A stretch of DNA of 13,273 nt. Origin: Acanthamoeba lenticulata. Lineage: Eukaryota; Discosea; Longamoebia; Acanthamoebidae. Under the pieces are notes generated by a model. It was not told where the DNA came from and did not search any database. It saw nothing but the letters and a program-made list of their open reading frames with translations. A program made the position numbers and the translations under genes. Of the stretch, positions 1 through 8,241 are shown in pieces (within the stretch, counting starts at the first letter, position 1; each line of letters starts with the position of its first letter). The stretch lies in assembly GCA_002179805.1 (NCBI GenBank), contig NAVB01002439.1, positions 1 to 13,273 on the forward strand, written 5' to 3'.

Positions 1-83
1 TTTGTTAAAATAATAACAATAATAAATAATAGGTTGCAGTCCAGAGCAGGCAGCGGGTAAACAACGATGAGGGGACCACTAAC
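1..83 (-). other. probable intron 2 of the P450 reductase gene, A/T-rich
   Basis: The segment begins (minus strand) with a GTTAGT donor immediately after a complete codon. It loses similarity to the reductase family and contains a TTA/TAA-rich stretch at about 8-30, unlike the GC-rich exons. No acceptor is reached before the window edge. Confidence 0.6.
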
Positions 84-523
84 CGCAGAGTAATCTTCAA
101 GATCTGTGGTTCGCGGGGCGAAGCCAAGCTTACGGGCTTCGTCCGCGAGCTGGGTCGAAAAATCTTCGGCAGTTCCAGTTTGCGAGCCCCAAAGGATGCG
201 CAGAGGAACGCCCTTTTCCTCTTCTTTCTTCACCGTCTTCTTCTCCGCAGGCTGGGAACAGGAGGGAAACAGTGCATCCGTAAAAATCAGATTTCAAAAG
301 AAATCACAACTCCACACTTGTTACCACGTACCTTTAGGTTTCCAGCGGGGGCCTTGCGTGATGGGTCGCTTGAAGAAGGGGGCTTCGATGGTCCCGATCG
401 CATCCCGAATAAATAGTAGGCCGCGGCGATGATGCACGCGACAAGAGCAACAATGACGGTCAAGCTGAAGCCCTCATCTTCTGCCTCACCCACAACTGCG
501 ACTTGTTCGGGAACCGGCTCCAT
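1..523 (-). CDS. NADPH-cytochrome P450 reductase, N-terminal part (truncated by window start)
   Basis: This gene should encode the ER-anchored diflavin enzyme that passes electrons from NADPH through FAD and FMN to cytochrome P450s. Two exons are visible on the minus strand: 523-332 and 251-84. They are joined by a phase-0 intron (donor GTACGT at 331, acceptor CAG ending at 252). Exon 1 starts at the first in-frame ATG and gives a short acidic leader, then one membrane segment (residues about 21-39, rich in V, I, A and L). Exon 2 gives a charged linker, then the FMN phosphate loop WGSQTGTAEDF (about 85-95), followed by an EA-KLGF stretch and DLEDY, all typical of the flavodoxin-like domain of this family. 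After 84 the frame stops resembling the family and a GTTAGT donor follows at 83, so a second intron probably runs off the window. The FAD and NADPH domains lie outside. Methionine synthase reductase or other diflavin enzymes are less likely because of the N-terminal anchor. Confidence 0.9.
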
Positions 524-610
524 CTCACGGCCGCTTGAGAGTTGCACACACACCACGAAACAATAGCAAAGCTCGTGTGGCCTTCTTCTTGCCACTCACC
601 GTGTCGTTAC

Positions 611-622
611 GCTGACGTCAGC
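611..622. promoter_or_regulatory. 12-bp palindrome with a CRE-type core
   Basis: GCTGACGTCAGC is a perfect palindrome around TGACGTCA, the core bound by CREB/ATF-type bZIP factors in other eukaryotes. It lies about 90 bp upstream of the P450 reductase ATG at 523, in the 250-bp gap after the 3' end of the neighbouring same-strand gene. A role in reductase transcription is inference. The same 8-mer also occurs at 914-921 inside a coding exon, so a single occurrence alone is weak evidence. Confidence 0.4.
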
Positions 623-773
623 AACGCTCCGCCTGGCTGGTTTGCGCGATTGGACAATTAGACCCGCTCCTATCAGAAATGTCACCGAAGAGCTAAAGCC
701 CCCGGCACTGCACGGTCGGGACGGCCTTCAAGTGCTGAGGCCGTGTCTGCTCCGAACACCTGAAGAATTCTGT

Positions 774-3105
774 TCATTGGGAATCGTGCATACGCCGTAC
801 TTCAAGCACAGTCCCAACACAGAAGATCGTGTGGTCTTCTGGTACAACCATGACGGCCTGTCCTGGTGCAACGTGGAAGGTAGAAAGGGCCCGAGGAAGC
901 CGCAGCCACACGTTGACGTCATCGCCTGAAGAACTCTTTCGTGTGCTCTGTGCTGCGTTCTCGTCCTTCCCCATCATACTGTGCACAAGGGGAGAATATG
1001 TCAAGTTCCTGTGTTCAACAGTTTGTTGAGGACTGGCACGTACGTGCAGCCCGCCCAGACGCCCTCGCAGTGAAGAATGAGGTCTGTGTTGTGCAACCTC
1101 GCCAATCGATCTGGTGCAGGTGGGCAGATCAAACGTAGCCGGATCGCGTCGATGCTGGAATACTGCGCCATGACCATCATGAAAAAGGTCTCATGAGATT
1201 CGCATTCAACGACTTGACTGTGGAAGAGGCTCCTCGCACCGGGCTTGCAGTCAGAGCGATAGGGCTGGTTCCTCGTGACGGTGAACCAATGCCCGGCGAG
1301 AACGAAATGAGGACAATGTCGCCCGGTATGGCGTGCGACCTGGGATTTGGACAAGAGAACATGAGTTCATGCTGATGCACACGTATGGTGGTCAACCTTT
1401 CTTGAGACCAATGATCTGCTATGCCGGTGATGAGTAGTTCTTGGAGATCTGGATTAGGACGTCTTTCGACAAGCCACAATCGCATGCCCTTCCGCACCAG
1501 ACCCGCCCGTACGCACCCCACTAGCGCGTTACCTGCGCGCACCTCTGATCAACGCCCAGCGCTTCGCTCAGCCACAGAGTGATGGAAGCACCGTCGTGGC
1601 TCAGAGCCAAAACCGTGACGAGGCACGGATCAAAGACCAGCGAGGCCTCCTGTGGGAGAGGCTGAGTAGCTTGAATGGATTCCAGGAGCGTTGGTCCGGA
1701 ATACCACGCTGGGGGCAACACATGCATGTGAGAGGCGGACGCCATGTGTCAAACAACAGGTGAGGCACAGAAAGGTACAGAATTTGCTGGAGTGTGTGCT
1801 GATGTTGTCTCCATCGTAAGCTGATATTGGGAGGAAAAAAAGGGAACTATCCTCTTGCGCAAACTTCAACTTCATACGCTTCACGCTCCTTGAAACCGAG
1901 CACAGGATCAATCAACCAAGGAGCAAACGAGAGAAAAGTACAACACGAGAGGGCGGTCATGTACATGGTTATTTCAGTCACAATTTCGTCGTAGCGACTG
2001 GGCACGGGAGGGATTTTGTTGATGGCCACGATGACACGACTCACGCCAGCAGCAGCCGCAAGTTTCAAGTGCTCACGTGTTAGGCCATCTCGGCTAATCC
2101 CCGCCTAGGGTCAGACGCAGGGGACATGGTGAGTGAGCTGCTCCGACCCGGCCTGTTTGTTGTGCGTGGTTACCTCGAACTCGCCAATTGCCGCGCTCAC
2201 GACGAGAACGGCACAGCTGGACAAGGCCAACATCTGTTGTACAAGAGCGCATAAGTCGCAGTGCAATGCCACAGCGAGCAGGTGGGAGGCAACTAACCCA
2301 CGCGATGCTCATCGAGCTTCGCTTGGGGCACCAGACGGACAGGGTGCTCTTGGAAGCCTCGAGCTGAGTCAAATTGGTGACAACTGCCGCAGTGATTAGA
2401 GCTCAAGAGAAGGCTTCACAAACCACGCGTGGAGATGAAAAGCAAGAACGTGTACTGTCATCTGGAGAATAGGCAACGAGTGTAGCAAAAGCGTGTGGCA
2501 TTTCGTAGTGTAGCATCGCACAGCTATCTAGTGGAGACCTGCCCGAAGCGATGCACCTCGCACGGAGCTGACTCGTCACTAGCATGACCGTGCTCACATA
2601 TGAGAACGGAAGGTAGATGAACGAAGACAAGGGTGCATACCTCCTCTGGAAACGGCACCCAACTGCACCATGAGTTGGCCCAGGAGGGTGGACTTGCCAC
2701 AGTCGACGTGTCCTACAATAGCGACCCGAATGTGTGGTTTCTTGTGCGCAAGCGTGTGCGCAAAGTAGTGCTTCTTCCAGTGTAGGCTTGTGCATGGCAT
2801 ACTCGGCACAGCTTCGTTTGCGCACCGTCCAGAAGACTAGCAACCACACACAAATTGGCAGCTGTCCTCCAATTGTGCATGGCGAGCATGAATAGTACGT
2901 ACCCCCATCACAAACAACCTCTTCCATAGGCCTGCATCATCAACAAGGGCGCAGGCCGTGCGGCAAGTCATTCCAAAGCGCACCACCTCCGGGCCGTCGG
3001 CCCAGCCAAGCACATAAACCCACACCTGCAAGCCTTTGTGAGAGAAGTTTGGAACTAAAGGAGGGTCCGGTGGACGGTCCATACCTCAGGTGGCAACACC
3101 TCCAT
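774..3105 (-). CDS. F-box protein fused to a degenerate EF1A-like GTPase
   Basis: Twelve minus-strand exons: 3105-3085, 3025-2903, 2836-2641, 2383-2298, 2233-2174, 2104-1965, 1885-1779, 1708-1592, 1544-1397, 1339-1240, 1162-1020, 978-774. All splice phases agree, giving 481 residues and a TGA stop. Residues 4-48 form an F-box (LPPEVWVYVLGW, then an LWKRLF ending), the motif that binds Skp1 in SCF ubiquitin ligases. A short linker leads into an EF1A/eRF3-type G domain: P-loop GHVDCGKST (90-98), GEFEAGISRDGLTREH (159-174), VAINKI (188-193) and PISAYDGDN (229-237). Domain 2 follows (VRAGLVRKGM, then AIPGD at 336-340), then a complete domain 3 ending in VGTVLEV. The G3 motif DAPGH is replaced by CPKRS (132-136) and NKxD by NKIP (191-194), so normal GTP switching looks lost. 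Switch I is shortened. A shared promoter with the divergent gene at 3204 is likely. The weakest splice choices are the short introns at 979-1019 and 1545-1591. Confidence 0.8.
2456..2527 (-). other. possible extra or cassette exon in the F-box/EF1A-like gene
   Basis: The intron between the P-loop exon and the G3-region exon (2640-2384) is 257 nt, far longer than its neighbours. Inside it, a CTAG acceptor at 2529-2528 and a GTACAC donor at 2455 bound 72 nt, which stay open in the required frame and have compatible phases on both sides. Inclusion would add 24 residues where EF1A carries switch I. Sequence support is weak, so I did not include it in the 481-residue model. Confidence 0.35.
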
Positions 3106-3203
3106 CTCCTGTGGCCAGAATTAAAAACCGTTGCTGAAATGAAAAGAAAACAGAAAAAAGGGAACAATACTGGAAAAGTTGAAGAAAATAACAAGGGGAC
3201 GAG
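3106..3203. promoter_or_regulatory. 98-bp bidirectional promoter/5'UTR region
   Basis: Only 98 bp separate the ATG of the minus-strand F-box/EF1A-like gene (3105) from the ATG of the plus-strand capping methyltransferase (3204). The plus strand from about 3119 to 3196 is strongly A/G-rich, in contrast to the GC-rich coding sequence, and may be an unstructured 5' leader or a nucleosome-depleted tract. I see no canonical TATA box. Both promoters must lie here or inside the neighbouring transcripts. Confidence 0.5.
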
Positions 3204-5139
3204 ATGGAAGCTGGCAGCAAACAGGGCGTTGAGGGTGGGAAGGCTGGCACCACAACCGAAGCGTCCAAGTTTGGCTCTGTGCCTAGACAGCTTTGGAAGC
3301 GAGATAAGGAAGCCAGTTCGGGGGTAGCGTTGCCGCCGATCGTACGCAATTTTCGCACCGCCTCGCCGTCTGGCCCGCCTCCTGTTCGTGCTGCAGCCAA
3401 GCGCAAGGCAAACGAGGGCACATCAGCAGGTAAGCATCTTCTTGCTCGCATTATTCAGCTGAATCACATGTGGCTCACAACTCCGCACATCGAGCGATAC
3501 TAGATCCAGCACAGGAACAAAAGACAAAAGATTATGAACGAACACAGCCAAAGCATAAAAAGGCGAGGACTGGCGAGGCTGACGGCGAGCAGAAGTTCGA
3601 CTTCATCTATGGCAACTACAACCGCTACTACTCCTACAGGTACAGCTCACAGACTCCTCTCTGTTCTACACTGGTGTACTTTCCTGCCTCAGTACAGAGA
3701 TCTTAACGTGGCCCGTGGGATGCGTGCACAGGAACAAGGGCCCAAACAAGAGTGGACGCGACGCCCGTCTCGACTACTTCAAAAAAGAGTGGTTTGAAGG
3801 CAAGCGTGTGCTTGATATTGGCTGCAACACGGGGGCCGTGACCAAGCTCATCGGTAGGCTGTTCTCTTTGTCACGAATTGCTATTGCGCCACGCAGGGCA
3901 ACCCACTTTACACCTGCTCTAACCTGACGCGTGTATGCTGCGCTGCTTGATGGATAACCACGCACACGAACAAAGGCAGGAACCTTCATCCGCAGTCTAT
4001 CCTGGGGATTGACATCGATAAGGACTTGATCAAGCGCGCCCAGGAGATTCTCGGGGGTGACATCAAGCGTAAGGAAAAGTACGCCAAGGCATACAACATC
4101 CGCGCTGAAGCCAAGGTCGCCAACAAGCGTATCAAGTTCAACGACGACGGTGAGCCGGAGGAGCAGAGCAGCAAAGAGCCACCGGCACAGGAACCGACGA
4201 CCACATCGTCAACAGACAAAGGGAAAGAGCGAGAGAAAGAAAAGGGCGAAGAGAAGAAGACCGGAGAGGGCGAGGGCGAGGAAGAAGAGGCCACCACGCC
4301 GCAGACTTTTCAGATCCGGGAGAACTGCTACCCGTGGAACACGACTTACCGCACGGAGAACTTTGTTGAGGACTCGGCTCAGCATGCGCAGAAGTACGAT
4401 GTCATCTTGTGGTACGTCTCCTCCCCCTTCCCACTGGACAAGCATACGGAAGCAGCAGCAAGCCCTCAACGCGAGCGAGACTCACACGAGGTGGGCTGCT
4501 CGCGCTATCTAGCTTGAGTGTCACCAAGTGGATTCACCTGAACTGGGGCGACGAGGGCTTGAAGACGCTATTCCGTAAGATTTATGAGCTACTCAACGAC
4601 GGTATTTTTCCTTTTCTCTGCACCTTTCCCGGTCTGGCCTGGGGTTGCTGATCGGACTTGACCTGACCTGAACGTGCGCGTATTTGGTGGTGGTCCACCC
4701 AGGCGGGATGCTGATCCTCGAGCCTCAGGAGTGGGACAGCTATCGCAAGAAGGCCCGATTGACGCCCCAGCATAAGGAAAGCATGCGCCGCGCCGAGCTG
4801 CGGCCGGAGAACTTCCGAGAGTATCTGCTGGGCGAGGTGGGGTTCAAACGTTGCGATGTCCTCCGCGAGGCCGCCCAGAAGAAGAAGAACAAACCTCCAT
4901 CGGCGCTGGCACGCGCGGCCAGACGCAAGGCGACCACGTCCGGGCAAGCCACAACGGCGGCAGAGCAGCAGCAACAGGAAGGCGAGGCCTCAACGCCAAA
5001 GGACAAGAAGCAGGCGGGCGAGGCCAAAGGCGAACAGGCCAAGGCGCAAGACAAGCAGCCAGCTGAGACAACGGACGCGACTGGTTCGACTCCTCCCGCC
5101 AAGGGTTTCAGCCGAGGCCTCTACCTGTACTGCAAGTGA
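3204..5139 (+). CDS. Bin3/MePCE-type RNA 5'-phosphate methyltransferase
   Basis: Bin3-family enzymes use S-adenosylmethionine to methylate the 5' gamma-phosphate of small nuclear RNAs such as 7SK and U6; some bind telomerase RNA. Exons: 3204-3429, 3504-3639, 3732-3853, 3976-4411, 4513-4601, 4703-5139. All phases agree (481 residues). After a basic, disordered leader come the family block [13 protein letters not shown] (109-121), SAM motif [10 protein letters not shown] (147-155), motif II ILGIDID (170-176), and the Bin3 core [15 protein letters not shown] (308-322) followed by [10 protein letters not shown] (338-347). A final RGLYLYCK closes the fold. Two low-complexity insertions interrupt it: a Lys/Glu-rich stretch in exon 4 (about 215-265) and a Lys/Ala/Gln-rich stretch in exon 6 (about 390-470), which sits just before the last strand. 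The intron-3 acceptor (AAAG at 3972-3975) was chosen because it alone restores the frame into [12 protein letters not shown] nuclear location is inferred. BCDIN3D-like tRNA/miRNA specificity is less likely. Confidence 0.94.
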
Positions 5140-5153
5140 GCGCACAGCTTCGT

Positions 5154-5171
5154 GTTGTTGTTGTTGTTGTT
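5154..5171 (+). repeat. (GTT)6 microsatellite
   Basis: Six perfect GTT triplets begin 15 bp after the methyltransferase stop codon, so they lie in its 3' UTR. They are complementary to the AAC-rich run about 95 bp downstream. Confidence 0.9.
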
Positions 5172-5251
5172 CGACAAGCGCAGCAACAATAGAACGCGTC
5201 AACAAGTCAACAAGGAGGAAACCGACTCGGCTTTTCTTCTTCTTGGGAGCG

Positions 5252-5279
5252 ACAACAACACCACCACAACAACAACAAC
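5252..5279 (+). repeat. AAC/ACC triplet run, complementary to the upstream GTT repeat
   Basis: Imperfect ACA/ACC triplets end in four perfect AAC units (5268-5279). Pairing with the GTT run would close a stem around a loop of roughly 95 nt in RNA. Confidence 0.85.
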
Positions 5280-6096
5280 GCAGGGTCCGCCTCCACTCCC
5301 ACACCCCACAGCAAGGCACAGCAGGGATCCCGCACACGATGGTGGAGGTGAGGATCGCCATGGGTGTCATCCGGCTCGCCGATGAAGCGGCGGAGGTAAC
5401 CGCTTGGGTGTTGCACCGGAGTGACACGAGGGATCGAATCATCTTCCTCCTTGGCCGAGGAACCCAACAGTTCGTGGTGGGTAAGAAGAGGCCGCACAAC
5501 CGTTGCGGCAACATGTCAAGGCACCCCACCGCAAGTGCCCCGTCACCTTCCCAGAGAAGCACTTGCTGTCGACTAACCGGATAACAAAGTATATATTCGG
5601 TCGTTAATTTCCGGTAAAGGTTCGTCGTGATTGGCGCATCGGCGGATAACCGGATAGTCGGAAGGACCGCGGCTTGGTCCGGACAATGCGTGACTTCCGG
5701 TTGCGCGCGAACCGTTGGCCTGCCCGCTAGACAGAAGACCGAAGGAGAACATGAAGGAGAACCATGGCGGGGGACCTGAACCTTCCCGCCACTCAGGCAC
5801 GTCTCCCCACTCCGGCAGGGATCAGATAATCGTGGTGCCCTCGTCCATCCCAAGTTATCCTTCTGCCTCTCCAGCGCGTGCACAACGCCACACCCTCGCC
5901 TGCACACAGGCCGGTCTGTCTATCCAACGCGCCTCACGGCTCGCATATACCCACAACTAGACCCCAGGCCTCTGCCTACTTGTCCGCTCGTCTCTTTGTG
6001 GCCCGGACCTGTCTGTCAGCACACAACAACTTTCTTCCTGTGCGAGCGTAACAAGTCACCCTGCGCGAGTTATAACTCCAGGCCACACACACAAAA

Positions 6097-7916
6097 ATGG
6101 TGGCCCTCAACTGTTCCATGGCCAAGTTCTCGCGCTTTGCTGGTTTCTTCTATGGCTGGCTAGTGGCCTTCACCGCGGCCATGGGCGGCTTCCTCTTCGG
6201 CTACGAGATTGGTATTATCAAGTACGTCGCTTTTGCCCCTAGCCCGTAACATTCCTTTCTTTCCCTTTAAATACTTACTTTTATTCTGACCGTTTGTGGT
6301 GTCCCTGCACAGCCAAGTGTTTACGATGCACCCCTTCAAGACCACCTTTGACATTGAAGACTATAACCCCAACACCGGCACCTACGACGAAACAAGCGAG
6401 GGCGACGACATCACGGGCTGGGTACGCCAACTTGACCGGAGCATTTCAAGCTTCAATTTTTGGCATTTGGCAAATGGGCTTACAGCAACTCCTTCTTCCC
6501 CTGCCACGTCACGTCTGACACACACAAAAACAGGTGACATTCACGTTCCTCATCGGTGCCGCTGCGGGCGCCCTCGCGGTCTTCTACCCGAGTAACATGC
6601 TGGGCCGCAAGTGGACTATCCTGCTCGGCGGCGTGGCCTTCATGGTCGGTGTGGCGATGGAGACCGTGGCCGGCAACATCGCTACGCTGTACTTGGGCCG
6701 TGTGGTGGCCGGCATCGGCGTGGGCTTCATGTCGTGCTGCGTGCCGCTCTACATCGCCGAGACGGCCAAGACCAGCATTCGTGGCAGGCTCATCGCCGTG
6801 TACCAGTTCATGATCACCATCGGCATCTTCATCGCGACGTGCGTGAACTCGCTGATCCTCAAGTACTACGGCGAGTCGCACGGCGACAGCGAGTGGCGTC
6901 TTGCGTTCGGCCTCCAGTTTGTGCCCTGCGCGCTCATGATGGGATCGCTCCTGCTCCTGCCCTACTCGCCCCGGTGGCTGGCCTACGTGGGCCGCAACAA
7001 GGAGGCGCTCGCCGTGGTGGCCCAGCTGCGGGGCAAGCCCGACACAGACGAGCTCGTCTTGGCCGAGTACGAGGAGATCATCACCGCGGTGGAGGAAGAG
7101 AAAGCCATCGGCGAGGGCTCGTGGCTCGACCTTTTCATCGACCCTGCCGTGCGCTACCGCACCTTCTTGGCCATCACGCTGCAGTTCTTCCAGCAGTGGA
7201 CCGGCATCAACGTCATCCTCTACTTTGGCTCCGACCTCTACGCCGCGCTCGGGTTCTCGGAGGACATGTCCAACATCGGCTTCCCGCTCATCAACAACGC
7301 CGTCAACATGGTCTCCACGCTGCCCGGCATGTGGCTCATCGAGGTAATCGGCCGGAAGCTGCTGATGACCGTCGGCGGCATCGGCATGGCGGTCTCGCTC
7401 GCCCTGGTCTGCGTCTTTGGCGAGGTGGGCGATGCGCAGGACTCGCTCGATCGGTTGGGCATTGGCGCCATCACGTTCATCCTCGTCTTCACCGTTTTCT
7501 TCGCCGCCACGTGGGGTCCCGTCGTGTGGGTCTACCAGTCCGAGATCTTCCCCCTGCGCCACCGCGCCAAGGGCACGTCGGCGGGCACCGTTTCCAACTG
7601 GACCTTCAACGCCGTCATCTCCAAGGTGGCCCCGCTCATCTTGGCCGACATCAACTACTACACCTACCTCATCTTCGCCGGCATGTGCCTCGCCATGGCC
7701 CTCTTCGCGCTCATCTTCTGTCCCGAGACCAAGGGCCTCACCCTGGAACAAGTCGAGGCCGTCTTCGGCCAGTCGCCTGCCGCCGGCCGCGCCAAGCGGG
7801 ACGAAGAAGTGGAGCTGGGCGAGCTCGCCGGTGAAGCTCCGCCGGCTCCAGCACCCGCCTCGACTCGCTCCAACGCGAGTGCGGGCAGTACCTCGTCCTC
7901 CTCGTCGGATGAGTAG
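6097..7916 (+). CDS. MFS sugar transporter (sugar porter family)
   Basis: This gene is predicted to encode a 12-TM hexose or related sugar carrier in the plasma or an internal membrane. Exons: 6097-6221, 6313-6421, 6534-7916, with introns in phases 2 and 0, giving 538 residues. The ATG at 6097 sits in an ACAAAAATGG context. Exon 1 gives TM1 with GGFLFGYEIGII. Exon 3 carries the sugar porter signatures: LGRK (101-104), GRVVAGIGVGF starting at about 133, PLYIAE (149-154) with a downstream RGRL, PYSPRWL (221-227, versus the usual PESPRWL), QQWTGINVILYF from 298, a GRK/GPVVWVYQSEIFP segment near TM11, and PETKGLTLEQVE from 475. The cytosolic tail is rich in Ala, Pro and Ser. The length is normal for the family. 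Most coding sequence is in one GC-rich exon. The substrate cannot be told; an inositol or polyol carrier is an alternative. Confidence 0.96.
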
Positions 7917-8241
7917 GGCGAGCAAGGCATGCCGGAGGAGCTCGGCGTGCGCTGATGATGGCTCAACTCAAGAGCATACAGTTTGGGCTGTGGTGTGCCC
8001 CTGTTATGCGTTGCATCAATCAACGACTGTAAAGTAGTGTGAAAAATATTTTAACGTTTTGAGTACATTCGACACCACTGGCACCATGAGGTTGTTGAGC
8101 CCCTGAGTTGGCACGCGCGAATAAACTGGGAGGGACAACGCACGCGACTTGCAGGTGCGCAAAGCGGAGGCAAAACTGTGCATCTCTTCTCTTGCTTACC
8201 CAACAATAACAACGGGGAGAACAGGAAGGGCGGCAGTAGGC
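7917..8241. other. convergent 3' region between the transporter and SR genes
   Basis: No coding exon is seen in this 325-bp stretch. The two genes converge here. A plus-strand AATAAA lies at 8120-8125, about 200 bp after the transporter stop, and is the best poly(A) signal candidate for it. No equivalent minus-strand signal is evident for the SR gene, and the two 3' UTRs may overlap. Confidence 0.55.
8120..8125 (+). terminator. AATAAA poly(A) signal candidate for the transporter gene
   Basis: A canonical AATAAA hexamer sits in the convergent 3' region, downstream of the transporter stop at 7914-7916. Its use is inferred from position only. Confidence 0.4.

Larger units (their letters stand above)
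5140..6096. other. non-coding interval between the methyltransferase and transporter genes
   Basis: No exon with recognisable protein similarity or consistent splice phases was found on either strand. It holds the 3' UTR of the methyltransferase gene, complementary triplet runs, a TATATA string near 5589-5596, a 10-bp direct repeat (TAACCGGATA at 5574-5583 and 5647-5656) and a small GGACC/GGTCC inverted repeat near 5663-5680. The last few hundred bases, which become C/A-rich, probably include the transporter promoter and 5' UTR. Confidence 0.6.

Noticed and set aside
914..921. Second TGACGTCA site as a regulatory element
   Set aside because: It lies within the last coding exon of the F-box/EF1A-like gene and simply encodes part of DDVN.
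5207..5497. A charged minus-strand open frame of 96 residues that looks partly exon-like
   Set aside because: It has no ATG, no clear acceptor and donor pair with matching phases, and no similarity I can name.
5574..5656. 10-bp direct repeat TAACCGGATA as target-site duplication of a mobile element
   Set aside because: Only 63 bp separate the copies, with no terminal inverted repeats or transposase remnants.
4990..5907. A 305-residue minus-strand open frame across the methyltransferase end and the non-coding interval
   Set aside because: It runs antisense to a real exon, includes poly-Gln/poly-Cys from triplet repeats, and shows no domain or splice support.
6534..6536. GTG as the transporter start
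   Set aside because: Two upstream exons supply TM1 and join in phase, and GTG is not expected as a eukaryotic start.
6480..7925. A 481-residue open frame on the minus strand
   Set aside because: It is exactly antisense to the transporter exon, rich in E, D, H and G, has no recognisable domain, and reflects strong GC bias at third positions of the real gene.
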